Source: CAWAWP01 sp963841205
GTDB lineage: Bacteria; Chloroflexota; Ktedonobacteria; Ktedonobacterales; JADMIN01
Direction of reading: 5' to 3'
Length of the DNA stretch: 64,000 bases
NCBI GenBank assembly: GCA_963841205.1
Contig: CAWJCH010000014.1
Coordinates: forward strand, 434,001-498,000
The position numbers and the translations under genes were made by a program. Under the pieces are notes generated by a model. That model was not told the origin of the DNA and made no database searches. It saw only the letters and a list, made by a program, of their open reading frames with translations. Positions 17,197-26,264 of the stretch are shown one piece after another (the first letter of the stretch is position 1; every line of letters begins with the position of its first letter).

Positions 17197-18507
17197 ATGT
17201 CGATGCATCCCGGCGGCCCCGTGACGGTCCGCGAAGCCCTCGGCGTCCTGCGGCGCTGGCAGGCGCGCACCCTCGCCGGCGCGGCGGGCCTGGACCGCTC
17301 TGTCATGTGGTGCACGGCGATGCGTGCCCGGCTCCCCGCCTTCGACCACCTCCAAACCGGCGAGTTCGCCCTCGTCTCATTGGAGATGGTGCGCGCCCTC
17401 CGCGCACGCGTCATGTCGCTGAGCCTGCCAGGTATCGTCCGCCAGCTCGCCGATCTGCACGTCGCCGCCATCGGCATAGCCGACCTGCGGGACGACGACG
17501 CTCCCCTCTCCCCCGACGAGGCACGCAACCTCGCCGCCGCCCGCGCTCTGGCCGACGAACGCGGCGTACCCCTGATCGCCCTCGCCGCCAACAACCTCGG
17601 CGAGGTCGAGCACGAGCTAATCGCATACTTGATCGCCCGGCGCGAGCGCCATCCCCTCAGCGCCGAGCCGTCCGCCGTAGATGCCGCGCGCCTGCGCGAG
17701 AGCCTGCGCGGCGAGGCACTCGAGGCGCTGCTCACCGGCACCTTCACCGCCGAGCATGCTATGCGATCCCGCGCACTCCAGTTGGGCTTTGACCTTTCGC
17801 GCCCGCATGCCGTCCTCTGGGTAGACCTCTCGCCGCACCGTTCACCAGCCGACGCCACCAACGACACCTTCGGCCCGCGCGACGCCGACCCCACCGCGGC
17901 GCATGTCGCCGACGAGCTGGCTGCCTCGCTCAGGGCGTGGACACATGCGCGCGAGGGCGAGGTCGCCGCGCTACTGCCCCTGCCTCGTGACGGCGCCGGG
18001 ACGGAAGCCATTGCCCAATCCATCGAGGCGCTGTTAGCCAAGGCGCTGCCCGCGCAGCCCTGGTCTGCCGGCTTGGGCGAGCCCGTGACCGCGACGGTGG
18101 AGGTGCATCGCTCGGCCAACGAGGCCCGCGATGCTGCGCGGCTAGGCGTTATGGTGCGTGGCGCCCGCCATGTCGTCCGCGTGGCCGACCTCGGCGTCTA
18201 TCGGCTGCTCGTCTCTCTGCGCGACGCCGGCGAGCTTGCGCCGTTCGTCGAGCGCACGCTAGCCCCGCTGCTCAGTGATCCCCGATATGGCGACAAGCTG
18301 GTGGAGACGTTGGACGCGTATCTCGCCTGCAACGGCAACGTCTCGCAGGCCAAAGAGCGCCTGCACCTGCATCGCAACTCGCTCTCCTACCGCCTGGCCC
18401 GCGCCAGTGAGCTGCTTGGCCGCAACCTCGACGACCCCGAGACGCGCCTCGCCCTCGATCTGGCCCTGCGCGGCCGTCACGTCCTCGTCACCACCGACCA
18501 CGCCTGA
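17197..18507 (+). CDS. PucR-family transcriptional regulator
   Basis: From the ATG at 17197 the protein has 436 residues. The N-terminal part (VTVREALGVLRRW, LAGAAGLDRSVMWC, ELAxxxxxxLPGIVRQLADLHVAAIGI) is the purine-catabolism regulator-like domain. A variable middle follows. The C-terminus is the PucR helix-turn-helix (LVETLDAYLACNGNVSQAKERLHLHRNSLSYRLARASELLGRNLDDPETRLALDLAL in overlapping pieces, residues 375-430). Members sense purine or related metabolites and activate catabolic genes. A remnant of adenosine deaminase follows directly, which agrees with a purine theme. The start is uncertain because no strong ribosome binding site is present; an ATG eleven codons upstream also exists. 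Confidence 0.85.
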   Translation: MSMHPGGPVTVREALGVLRRWQARTLAGAAGLDRSVMWCTAMRARLPAFDHLQTGEFALVSLEMVRALRARVMSLSLPGIVRQLADLHVAAIGIADLRDDDAPLSPDEARNLAAARALADERGVPLIALAANNLGEVEHELIAYLIARRERHPLSAEPSAVDAARLRESLRGEALEALLTGTFTAEHAMRSRALQLGFDLSRPHAVLWVDLSPHRSPADATNDTFGPRDADPTAAHVADELAASLRAWTHAREGEVAALLPLPRDGAGTEAIAQSIEALLAKALPAQPWSAGLGEPVTATVEVHRSANEARDAARLGVMVRGARHVVRVADLGVYRLLVSLRDAGELAPFVERTLAPLLSDPRYGDKLVETLDAYLACNGNVSQAKERLHLHRNSLSYRLARASELLGRNLDDPETRLALDLALRGRHVLVTTDHA

Positions 18508-18528
18508 CGCTTGCCTCACTGATGCTGC

Positions 18529-18813
18529 CTGAGCAGCAACGTCGTGCTCGGCGCGGTTCCCTCCTACGAGGAGCATCCTATCCGGCGCTTCGTCGAGCGC
18601 GGCATCCCGGTTGCGCTCGGTACAGACGACCCGGTGCAGGTCTGCACGACCATCGGGCGCGAGTATGCAATTGTGGCCGAACCGGGCTTCTCTCACGCTG
18701 GGTTGCTGAACATCACCTCCAATGCCGTGCGTGCCTCTTTCCTCCCGCCGGCACGCACGGCGGCTCTGCTGGCCGAACTGTCGCCGTGGAACGAAGGCGC
18801 CGCTGGCCTCTGA
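18529..18813 (+). pseudogene. add: Adenosine deaminase, C-terminal fragment
   Basis: The open segment reads SSNVVLGAVPSYEEHPIRRF, GIPVALGTDDPVQVCTTIGREYAIV and LLNITSNAVRASFLP, ending with TGA. TDDP is the catalytic aspartate region of adenosine/AMP deaminases, and the asparagine/arginine helix after it fits the family end. The preceding 200 or more residues, with the zinc-binding histidines, are missing, and a TGA stands in frame just upstream (18520-18522). The fragment begins 20 bases after the PucR gene, so a deletion probably joined the two. Confidence 0.8.
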
Positions 18814-18819
18814 GCCACT

Positions 18820-19740
18820 TCAGTCGGCGGCGCGGTCGAGCGTCTGGTCGGCGAAGGCGGCGGGGTCTTCGAGCGGCTCCAGATGGGTGAAGACAGTGGT
18901 CTCGGGCAGCGCCGCGTGGAGCGCCAATTCGATGGCTTCGCTGAGGTCGTGGCCGCGCTGCACCGACCACGTGCCGGGCACGAGCACGTGCAGCGAGACG
19001 AACCGGCGGGTGCCCGACCGCCGCGTGCGCAGCGCGTGGAACCCGATGCCGCCCGAACGATACTGGTCCAGCACCTTCTCGATGGCGCCGAGGTCCTCGG
19101 GCGGTAGGGCGGTGTCGAGCAGCCCCAGGCCGCTCTCGCGCAGCAGCTTGAGGCCGGCCCAGACGATGTTGGCGGCCACCAGAAGGGCCACGATGGAGTC
19201 CAGGGGCGCCCAGTGGGTGATGGCGAAGAGGCCAACGCCCACCAACACGCCGCCGGTCGTCCAAACATCCGTGAGCAGGTGCTTGGCATCGGCCTGGAGC
19301 GTGACCGAGCGAAGCCGGCGACCAGCGCGGCCGAGCGTCAGTGAGACGAACAAGTTGACCACACTGGCGAGGACGGCGATGAGGAGTCCCAGGCCGATCT
19401 GTTCCACCGGCTGAGGATTGATCAAGCGCTCGATAGCGATGTAGGCGATGCTCCCCGCGGCGACGACGATCAGCGCACCTTCGAGCCCGCTGGCGAAGTA
19501 TTCGGCCTTCGTGTGGCCGTAGGCGTGGACCTCGTCGGCGGGGCGGGCGGCGACCGTGAGCGCCCAGATGCCCCCGGCGGCGGCGACGAGGTTGACGGCG
19601 GACTCGGCGGCGTCGGAGAAGAGGCCGACCGAGCGGGTGAGGGCGAAGGCGCTGAATTTGAGCGCCATGGTGATGAGCGCGGCTCCCAGCGACAGCCACA
19701 TGTATGACCGCGCGGAACGTCCCTTCTGTATGAAAGCCAT
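18820..19740 (-). CDS. Cation diffusion facilitator transporter
   Basis: This is a 306-residue metal-proton antiporter of the inner membrane with six membrane helices. Helix 2 carries the metal-binding motif FSDAAESAVN (Asp and neighbouring Glu/Asn), and helix 5 carries KHLLTDVWTTGG with the paired His and Asp. HAYGHTKAEY is the conserved loop before helix 3. The C-terminal cytoplasmic domain (from residue 205) ends in the ferredoxin-like fold with FVSLHVLVPGTWSV and HDLSEAIELALHAAL. The ATG at 19740 has an AAGGA-type site. The metal (Zn, Mn or Fe) is not predictable. It points toward the deaminase fragment. Confidence 0.9.
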   Translation of the reverse strand: MAFIQKGRSARSYMWLSLGAALITMALKFSAFALTRSVGLFSDAAESAVNLVAAAGGIWALTVAARPADEVHAYGHTKAEYFASGLEGALIVVAAGSIAYIAIERLINPQPVEQIGLGLLIAVLASVVNLFVSLTLGRAGRRLRSVTLQADAKHLLTDVWTTGGVLVGVGLFAITHWAPLDSIVALLVAANIVWAGLKLLRESGLGLLDTALPPEDLGAIEKVLDQYRSGGIGFHALRTRRSGTRRFVSLHVLVPGTWSVQRGHDLSEAIELALHAALPETTVFTHLEPLEDPAAFADQTLDRAAD

Positions 19741-19904
19741 TGCCCATCCTTGCCTGCCGAAATGTGGTGAGAAATGGAGTGCGCAACGCACTTTAGCATA
19801 GTACGCTCCAGACCCCAGACGGTTCGCCGTCGCGCGAGCGGAGTAGCCCATCCAGCGGCGGACGTTGGTGCGTTTGCGTCGACGAGATGCTGTGCGATGG
19901 TGCA

Positions 19905-19934
19905 CTGACAATCGAGCGCTCACGCGAGTATGCT
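19905..19934 (+). promoter_or_regulatory. candidate sigma70 promoter for the lipoprotein gene
   Basis: CTGACA (19905-19910) and TATGCT (19929-19934) are 18 bp apart and lie about 115 bases upstream of the lipoprotein start. Confidence 0.45.
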
Positions 19935-20047
19935 TACGGCGTCTGATCAAGATGACGGAGACGCGAGCCGCGGATCTGACGCTGGTCGCATCGGGACGCT
20001 CGCGGGCGATGTCTCTGGGCGGAGTCGCAGGGGGAGGAGCGGGCATC

Positions 20048-20956
20048 ATGGGTAGTCGATCCTTCGTTCGCGGTATCGTGGCGGCGGCGCTGGCCGCGCT
20101 GCTCCTCGCCGGGTGCAATGGTACGGCGACTGTCACCATCGTCAGCACTGCGACACCGGCCTCGCCCTGCGTGACGCTGGTGCCTGGGGCGACGGCGTTC
20201 AACGGAGTGAGCGGGGTATCGGGCCTACAGGTGCCGGCGGGGACATATATCAGCGCGGCGACGACGACGGGCGGGGGCGTCGGCCAGTACACGATAGCCT
20301 CGTACATGCTGTGCTTCCAGGGGATGGAGTCGGCCATTGACGGCGGCATGCTGACGAAGAGCGCGACGCCGTCCTCCACGCTGGGCTATCTGGTGCAAGG
20401 GTCGTGGACGGCGAACAACCTCTTCCCCGATCCGTCCAGCTTCTCGTATCTCGACTATTGCAGCAGTGGCCATACCTGCGTGAACGATCCCGGTTCGCCG
20501 AACCCCTTCACCTTTGTCGGGGTCGATCAGTTCGCGTCGCACAGCGGGGGATACACCACCTTTCGCTTGCAGGTCGCCACGATTGCTGCGCCGACCTGTC
20601 TGAACGATCCGCAATATTATTCAGGAACGCCGACCTACTCGATCTACGAGGACGGCAATACTGCCAGCTCCAGCAACCCGGTCTATCACTTCCAGATGCC
20701 GCCGGGGACGCGCGACACCAGCTATAAGGGTGGCGGCACGGCGGGCTCGTTCTATGCGTATTTCTGCAGCGCGGGGACGCAGGCGAGCGTTGTGGCGTTT
20801 TTGCAGAACTCGATGCAGAACGATGGCTATACCATCACGAATGTGACGGCGAGCGGTTTCAACGGCGCCTATAGCAGCCCGCCCTATACCTACAACATCA
20901 TGGTTGATGTTGAGAATACGAACAACTACTATCTGCGCCTCTTTGTGCCGATCTGA
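20048..20956 (+). CDS. Secreted lipoprotein of unknown function
   Basis: The product has 302 residues and starts MGSRSFVRGIVAAALAALLLAGCNG: a basic end, a hydrophobic core and a lipobox LLAGC, so it should be lipidated on Cys23 and anchored outside. The mature part is rich in Gly, Ser, Thr, Tyr and aromatic residues, with paired cysteines (YLDYCSSGHTCVNDPG, YAYFCSAGTQ) and no charged active-site pattern. GGGGAGGAG ends ten bases before the ATG at 20048; an earlier in-frame ATG would add a non-signal extension. No family is recognised. It converges on tyrS across a strong hairpin. Confidence 0.75.
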   Translation: MGSRSFVRGIVAAALAALLLAGCNGTATVTIVSTATPASPCVTLVPGATAFNGVSGVSGLQVPAGTYISAATTTGGGVGQYTIASYMLCFQGMESAIDGGMLTKSATPSSTLGYLVQGSWTANNLFPDPSSFSYLDYCSSGHTCVNDPGSPNPFTFVGVDQFASHSGGYTTFRLQVATIAAPTCLNDPQYYSGTPTYSIYEDGNTASSSNPVYHFQMPPGTRDTSYKGGGTAGSFYAYFCSAGTQASVVAFLQNSMQNDGYTITNVTASGFNGAYSSPPYTYNIMVDVENTNNYYLRLFVPI

Positions 20957-20964
20957 TGAGCATG

Positions 20965-20998
20965 CTGGCGGCGTGCGAGTGAGCTTGCACGCCGCCAG
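20965..20998. terminator. bidirectional hairpin between convergent genes
   Basis: CTGGCGGCGTGC and GCACGCCGCCAG form a perfect 12-bp stem around a 10-base loop, placed between the lipoprotein stop (20956) and the tyrS stop (21005). There is no T-run, but the position fits a shared terminator. Confidence 0.65.
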
Positions 20999-21004
20999 GC
21001 GGTG

Positions 21005-22321
21005 TCAGCCTTCGACGAGGAGCAGGGCGTACTTGTTCTTGCCGGAGCGGAGCAGGACGGCGCGATCGCCGGCCACGGCGTCGGCGGCGGTGAGCAGGCG
21101 TTCGGTGTCGGTGACGCGCTGGTCGTTGAGGTAGACGCCGCCCTGCTGGATCATGCGTCGCGCCGCGCCCTTGGAAGGATGCACGCCGGCGTCGACCAGG
21201 GCGTCGACCACGGAGATGCCGCTCGCCAAGGCGGAGGCCGTGACGGTGACGGTGGGCACCTCGGCGGCGATGTGCGGCAGGACGTCTGGCGTCAGTTCGT
21301 CGATGCCGCCGTCGAAGAGGACGTTGGAGGCCGTTGTCACGGCTTTGGCAGTGGCTTCGCCGTGGATCAGCTTGACGATCTCGAAAGCCAGGCGCCTCTG
21401 GCCCGCGCGGCGCCCAGGATTCGCGAGGTGGTCGCGCTCGATCTCGGCGATCTCGTCCAGCGGCAGGAAGGTGAAGACGCGCAGGAAGCGGCCCACGTCC
21501 TCGTCTGCGGCATTGAACCAGTACTGGTACATGGTGTAGGGCGAGGTCATCTCTGCGTCGAGGTAGAGCGCGTTGCCCTCGGTCTTGCCGAGCTTCTGGC
21601 CGCTGGAGGACGTCACCAGGGGCGCGGTGAGGGCGTGCGCTTGCGCGCCGCGCGCCTTGCGGATTAGCTCGACGCCGGCGGTGAGGTTGCCCCACTGGTC
21701 GTTGCCACCGACCTGGACGGTGCAGCCGTATTCGTCGTACAGATGCAGGAAGTCTATGGCTTGGAGCATCATGTAGCTGAACTCGGTGTAGGAGATGCCG
21801 TTCTCGCTGCTGAGACGGTTCTTCACCGAGTCTTTGGCGAGCATGGCGTTGACGGTGAGGTGCTTGCCGATGTTGCGCAGGTACTCGATGAGGGTCATCT
21901 TGCCGAGCCAGTCGAGGTTGTTGACCATGATGGCGGCGTTCTCGCCCTCGAAGGAGAGGTAGTGCGAGAGCTGCTCGTGGACGCGCACGGTGTTGGCGGC
22001 GACGGCTTCGGTGGAGAGCAGGACGCGCTCGTCGGACTTGCCGCTGGGGTCGCCGATCATGCCGGTGCCTTCACCGACGACGATGATGGGGCGATGGCCC
22101 TGGCGCTGAAAGTGGGCGAGGATCATGACGGGGACGAGGTTGCCGACCTGGAGGCTGGGCCTGGTGGGATCGAAGCCGCAGTAGACGTAGAGCTGGTCCC
22201 GCGCCGCCGCCTCGGGCAGGCCGCTCTCGGTGATCTGTTGGATGAGGCCGCGCTCTTCGAGCACGGAGACGATCTTCGCGCGTTCCGTCGTCGCGCTGGC
22301 TGACGTTGCCGTGGCTGCCAT
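21005..22321 (-). CDS. tyrS: Tyrosyl-tRNA synthetase
   Basis: This 438-residue class I synthetase charges tRNA-Tyr. YVYCGFDPTRPSLQVGN near residue 40 is the HIGH-region equivalent (the family shows PTxxSLHxGH; here QVGN). FSYMMLQAIDFLHLY and QVGGNDQWGN form the tyrosine pocket, and KLGKTEG is the KMSKS-loop variant. The C-terminal S4-like RNA-binding domain begins near residue 365 (ISVVDALVDAGVHPSKGAARRMIQQGGVYLND). CGGAGGAATCGGAG precedes the ATG at 22321. I see no T-box leader in the upstream 200 bases, so regulation is unknown. Confidence 0.95.
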   Translation of the reverse strand: MAATATSASATTERAKIVSVLEERGLIQQITESGLPEAAARDQLYVYCGFDPTRPSLQVGNLVPVMILAHFQRQGHRPIIVVGEGTGMIGDPSGKSDERVLLSTEAVAANTVRVHEQLSHYLSFEGENAAIMVNNLDWLGKMTLIEYLRNIGKHLTVNAMLAKDSVKNRLSSENGISYTEFSYMMLQAIDFLHLYDEYGCTVQVGGNDQWGNLTAGVELIRKARGAQAHALTAPLVTSSSGQKLGKTEGNALYLDAEMTSPYTMYQYWFNAADEDVGRFLRVFTFLPLDEIAEIERDHLANPGRRAGQRRLAFEIVKLIHGEATAKAVTTASNVLFDGGIDELTPDVLPHIAAEVPTVTVTASALASGISVVDALVDAGVHPSKGAARRMIQQGGVYLNDQRVTDTERLLTAADAVAGDRAVLLRSGKNKYALLLVEG

Positions 22322-23245
22322 GACTCCGATTCCTCCGTCTACTGACTGCGCTCTCGGTCTCCGGCGCCGTTGGTGGCGGGGCGCCGGAGCGAGCGGAAAC
22401 CATGCTGTCCATTGTGCCCCACGCGCGCCTGGGGCCGCAAGGCGGGAATGTGCTGCGCGATGTTGGGGCGGCAGTGCCGATCCGGGTGGGAAAACCCCGT
22501 TGTATTCGGGCTTGGCGCTGTCGGTGTGGTCGGTGAGTGGGGGCGGAGGGCGCAATTTTTCGAGGGATGGTATTTCCGTTTCCTTCCGCTTTTGCGATTT
22601 GTGCGAGGGGCTTGGCCGCCACTCGGTTCGACCTAACCCCTACTCTTCCCTACACGGGAAGGGGTCGCGAGGTGGCGTGTCGGGCGCTGAGGACTGGTGC
22701 GCCGAGGCCGATGGGATGGGCGCGACAGGTCACGCCCCTAGAGGGGGTGCAGGTAGATTGCCGTGGGCAAAAGACGGTGCATGGGGTGGCGTCCTGGGGA
22801 TGGGGATGGGTGGAGGGGAGTGTCGAAATAGGATGTATGTTCTATGATGAGGTTATCACGTGAGGGGATGGGACGTCAAGGTGGATCCCACCCCCTGGCC
22901 AAGCCCGCGCGAGCAGGGGACCCCCGCCTCTCTCGCGGGTAGGGGGAGGCAGAGTCGTAGCAGTCGTTGTGGGTTCGCAGGTGGGGATCAGGCCGGGGAC
23001 GGCAGAAAGCTTACGCTAGACCGGGTCGAGGGTGTTGTGTGGCGTGTAAGAGGTGGGGGAGGTGGAGGTCGGGGGGCGAGACAGGCCACGCCCCTACGGC
23101 GGAAGGGGGCGTGGGTATGACGGGGACGGGAGCGATGGGGGAATGCAGGAATGCGGCGCGACGCTGGTGGGCCTTAGGGTAAGCCAGCGTGCTTGTGACT
23201 CTCGGGCGGCGGCGTTCGCGCGACGGATGACGATTGGGTACTCGA
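22322..23245. other. repeat-rich intergenic region
   Basis: No gene is recognisable in these 0.9 kb. The region holds a related copy of the miaB-type GC-rich repeat (22880-22955) and two copies of another motif, GACAGGTCACGCCCCTA at 22724-22740 and GACAGGCCACGCCCCTA at 23080-23096, each followed by a G-rich complement. It looks like an accumulation site for small palindromic repeats. Confidence 0.55.
22880..22955 (+). repeat. dispersed GC-rich repeat, intergenic copy
   Basis: The segment reads CCACCCCCTGGCCAAGCCCG, then GAGCAGGGGACCCCCGCCTC and TCGCGGGTAGGGGGAGGCAG. It shares order and ends with the copy at 27337-27417 (CCCCGACAAGCCCC, GGGGGACC, CTCTCCC, GGGGGGAGTCAGA). Inner palindromes suggest a folded RNA or DNA structure. 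Confidence 0.5.
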
Positions 23246-23674
23246 TTAGTCCTTGGTGGGGCGGGCGGGGCGGCGGTCGCGTCCCTGGCAGGTGGCGCAG
23301 CGGGTGAGGGTCGGCGCGAGCTCGAGTTGGCGTGCGGCGATGGGCTTGTGGCACTCTTCGCAGGTGCCGTAGAGGCCGTGAGCGGCGCGGCTGAGCGCGT
23401 GCTGGGTCTGGCGCAGATCCTCGCGAAGCATCGGCAGCAGGGCGGCGCGCAGTTCTTCGGGATTGGGATCGGCGGCGCTCGGCGTCTCGAGCTCGCAGAT
23501 CGCCAGCAGGAGGGCGACATGCTCGCGCTCCAGGCGGCTTAGGGCGAGCGCGACGCTGGCGCGACGGACGCGCTTGGCGGCGGGCTTGCGACCACCGACG
23601 TTGGCGGCGCTGGACACGGTGACGCGCGTGGCTTTCGACTCTGGCTTGGCGGCGTACTGGGCAAATGATTCCAT
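23246..23674 (-). CDS. DksA/TraR-type C4 zinc-finger protein
   Basis: This 142-residue protein has a long helical region (LALSRLEREHVALLLAICE, LREDLRQTQHALSRAAHG) followed by the C4 finger YGTCEECHKPIAARQLELAPTLTRC plus ATC (residues about 100-130) and a basic end. DksA-like proteins bind RNA polymerase through the secondary channel and adjust transcription with ppGpp. The acidic coiled-coil tip of true DksA (DxxDxA) is not obvious, so another polymerase-binding role is possible. The ATG at 23674 has GAGGAGAGAGG upstream. No operon partner is adjacent. Confidence 0.8.
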   Translation of the reverse strand: MESFAQYAAKPESKATRVTVSSAANVGGRKPAAKRVRRASVALALSRLEREHVALLLAICELETPSAADPNPEELRAALLPMLREDLRQTQHALSRAAHGLYGTCEECHKPIAARQLELAPTLTRCATCQGRDRRPARPTKD

Positions 23675-24132
23675 GGGGCCCCGTCCTCTCTCCTCAACAA
23701 CATCCCCCGGCTCGGCACGCTCCGCGTGCGCTGACCGGCCCTTCTTGAGTTCTAACGTACACCGGGGCCGGAAGCATCGTTGAAAATGGCGAGTACTGCC
23801 ATACTCGTCAAAAACGGATGACTGGCCGGCCTCAGGAAGGCTCCGGTCCTGGGGGAGATGACTCCTGCGCCACGACTGCGGCATACGCATATCGCGTGCC
23901 GGAAGGGAGTTCCGTTGGCTGGAGATTTCGTTTACGCGCTATTGTTCGCACTACCTGGTACAGCCGGTAGAGATTGAGGGCCGTCCCGACGCACGGGGTC
24001 CCTTCACTTTTTGGGGTTGTGCGTTGACTTAGCCTATGCTAATATCCGAGTGATTTCGTTGGATATGGCGTGGCGCAGGCGCGAGGCGATGTGTGATCCG
24101 CCAGGCCGCGATCCGAAGCAGGAGAGCCAGAC
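23675..24132. other. divergent intergenic region before the FTR1 gene
   Basis: No gene is visible. A weak promoter candidate for the FTR1 gene lies at 24017-24045 (TTGTGC, 17 bp, TAATAT) in a locally AT-rich stretch. No recognised metal-regulator box can be proved by eye. Confidence 0.35.
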
Positions 24133-25191
24133 ATGTCGCGTGAGATCGAAGCTAACGCGGGCGCCGCGCCTTCGCCGCTCAGGCGGTTCGGGCGGGCGTT
24201 CCTGTTCGTTGCGGGCGGCATCGTCGTGTCGGCGCTGGTCTGGCAGGGGGTGACGGCCTCGGGCAATCCCAGCCCCACGGTGGCGCACATCTCGCCGGGA
24301 GCGGCGATCCTCGATACCGGATTGCTGGTGTTCCGCGAAGGGCTGGAGACGATTCTGGTGCTCTCGGCGATCACGGCGAGCATGGTCGGCGCGAATCAGG
24401 CCTATCGCCGCCCGATCGCGGGGGGGGCCGCGATGGGCTTCGCGGCGGCGCTCGTCACCTGGTTCGCGGTAGTGGGCATCCTCAGCAGCTTGATGACGAG
24501 CATCCCGGCGCTGGCGATCCAGGCGGGGACGGGGTTGCTCGCTGTGGTGGTGTTGCTGGTGGTGATGAACTGGTTCTTCCACAAGGTCTACTGGACTGGC
24601 TGGATCTCGCTGCACAATCGTCGCAAGCGGGCGCTGATGCGGGACTCGCAGTCGGACGATGCGGTGCAATCGCGGCTGCTTTTCGGGCTGGCGGTGCTCG
24701 GCTTCACGTCGGTCTACCGCGAGGGGTTCGAGGTGGTGCTGTTCCTGCAGACGCTGCGGATGCAGGTCGGCTCGCCAACCGTGCTGGTGGGCGTGCTGAT
24801 CGGCCTCTTCTTCACCGGCGTCGTCGCGGTGATCACGTTCTTCGCGCATCAGCGTCTGCCGTATAAGCGCATGCTGGTGTTGACGGGCGTGCTGTTGGGC
24901 GTCGTGCTGCTGGTGATGGTCGGCGAGGAGGCGCAGGAGATGCAGCTCGCCGGCTGGCTGGCGACGACGCACGTGAACCTGCCGATCCCCGGTTGGATGG
25001 GGCTGTGGTTCGCGGTCTTCCCGACGGTGCAGACGCTGGTGGCGCAACTCTTCGCGGCGGTGTTCGTGATCGGGTCGTATGTCCTTGCGCAGTATGTGCG
25101 GGTCTGGCGACCGCGCCGTCTGGGGCAGACGGTATCCGCCACCGCGGACGTGTCGCCCGCGGCCAAGGGTCTGGGCGAGATCGTGGCCTGA
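24133..25191 (+). CDS. FTR1-family iron permease
   Basis: This is a 352-residue inner-membrane protein with about seven helices. It carries the two signature REGLE-type motifs, LVFREGLETILVL (residues 60-72) and SVYREGFEVVLFLQ (residues 195-208), whose glutamates carry ferric iron in the FTR1/EfeU family. The second motif has F in place of L, which is common. HxxHN-type residues lie between helices (WFFHKVYWTGWISLHNRRK). The usual partners (EfeO, EfeB or a multicopper oxidase) are not adjacent, so how iron is oxidised or delivered is unclear. ATG follows an AGCAGGAGAG site. Confidence 0.85.
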   Translation: MSREIEANAGAAPSPLRRFGRAFLFVAGGIVVSALVWQGVTASGNPSPTVAHISPGAAILDTGLLVFREGLETILVLSAITASMVGANQAYRRPIAGGAAMGFAAALVTWFAVVGILSSLMTSIPALAIQAGTGLLAVVVLLVVMNWFFHKVYWTGWISLHNRRKRALMRDSQSDDAVQSRLLFGLAVLGFTSVYREGFEVVLFLQTLRMQVGSPTVLVGVLIGLFFTGVVAVITFFAHQRLPYKRMLVLTGVLLGVVLLVMVGEEAQEMQLAGWLATTHVNLPIPGWMGLWFAVFPTVQTLVAQLFAAVFVIGSYVLAQYVRVWRPRRLGQTVSATADVSPAAKGLGEIVA

Positions 25192-25421
25192 AGGGCAAGG
25201 CCACGCCAGCAGAATCGGCGGCTGCAGCCGCGCCTAGGCGCCTTTGGAGACGAAGCCCGCCCGCGCGGACTGACGCGTATCGCGGTGGCCGTATCTTATG
25301 ACGCGTGCTGCGAGCCATCGAACCACAGCGAATACGCCCGCTACGCCCGCTCGGATGCGCCGCGAATTTCGACTGCACAGGCGCGTTTCGCGTCCAAGTG
25401 TCGCCGCCCCCTCGGTCTGCT

Positions 25422-25450
25422 TTGACACGCACCGGACCGCGTTCTATACT
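25422..25450 (+). promoter_or_regulatory. strong sigma70-type promoter upstream of grpE
   Basis: TTGACA (25422-25427) and TATACT (25445-25450) with 17 bp spacing lie about 215 bases before grpE. The rest of the 25192-25663 gap holds no gene, and I see no CIRCE operator (TTAGCACTC-N9-GAGTGCTAA). Confidence 0.7.
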
Positions 25451-25663
25451 TCTTGACGCGTCGCGACACGGTTGATCACGTCGCGCGAGGGCGGATATTT
25501 CGGACGCGGCATTGCCGAGACGGCGAGTGGCGGCGTGATGGGCCGCGACGCCGCCACCCTACGCGCGCATGATCGTATGATGTACGACTGGCCACTGACC
25601 GCAGGGTGCGCGATGCATTCATGCGAAACATTCATCCGATAACGTCTACATAAGGAGGGGCGC

Positions 25664-26236
25664 ATGTCACACCGCACCGAGGACGCGCAGGAGCCGCGCG
25701 CGACGGCCCAGCAGGAGGGCGCGTCCGCTGATTCGCCGGCGGAGGCGACGGCACAGGCCGCGGGGGGCGACGTCCAGGCGCAGTTACAGGCGGCGCGCGT
25801 CGAGGCGGCTGAGTATAAGGACAAGTATCTGCGCGAGTACGCGGACCGCGAGAACTTCCGCAAGCGCCAGGAGCGCGTGACGGCGGAGCGGGCGCAGTAC
25901 GCCAAGCGCAGCGTGATCGATGAGCTGTTGGTGGACGTGATCGACAACTTCGATCACGCGGCGCGTCACACGGAGACGATGGACGATGCGGCGCTGCGGC
26001 AGACGCTTAAGATGCTGCAGGGGCAGCTCAACCGCGTGCTGGCGGCGCAGGGCGTGACGCCAGTGGAGTCCGCCTCGGGGCAGGCGTTTGATCCGCGCGT
26101 GCACGAGGCGGTCGAGAGTGTGGCCTCCGATCTACCGGAAGGCACGATCGTCGAGGAGGCGCGCAGGGGTTATATGATGGGCGGCGACCTGCTGCGCCCG
26201 GCCCGCGTGACGGTGAGCACGGGCAAGCACGACTAG
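25664..26236 (+). CDS. grpE: Nucleotide exchange factor GrpE
   Basis: This 190-residue protein is the DnaK nucleotide exchange factor. It has a disordered Ala/Glu-rich start, a long helix from residue 45 (VQAQLQAARVEAAEYKDKYLREYADRENFRKRQ), the four-helix segment (DELLVDVIDNFDHAARH) and the C-terminal beta domain with AFDPRVHEAV and TIVEEARRGYMMGGDLLRPARVTV. AAGGAGG lies six bases before the ATG. It is followed 28 bases later by dnaJ, so the pair forms a heat-shock operon behind the promoter at 25422. DnaK is not in this window. Confidence 0.95.
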   Translation: MSHRTEDAQEPRATAQQEGASADSPAEATAQAAGGDVQAQLQAARVEAAEYKDKYLREYADRENFRKRQERVTAERAQYAKRSVIDELLVDVIDNFDHAARHTETMDDAALRQTLKMLQGQLNRVLAAQGVTPVESASGQAFDPRVHEAVESVASDLPEGTIVEEARRGYMMGGDLLRPARVTVSTGKHD

Positions 26237-26264
26237 TGTGGCAGCACTTCGGATGAGGTAGGCG

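Noticed and set aside
22322..22560. T-box leader upstream of tyrS
   Set aside because: No conserved T-box core (GGGTGGNACCGCG type) or specifier stem can be found on the minus strand.
25451..25663. HrcA/CIRCE control of grpE-dnaJ
   Set aside because: The CIRCE inverted repeat is not present between the promoter and grpE.
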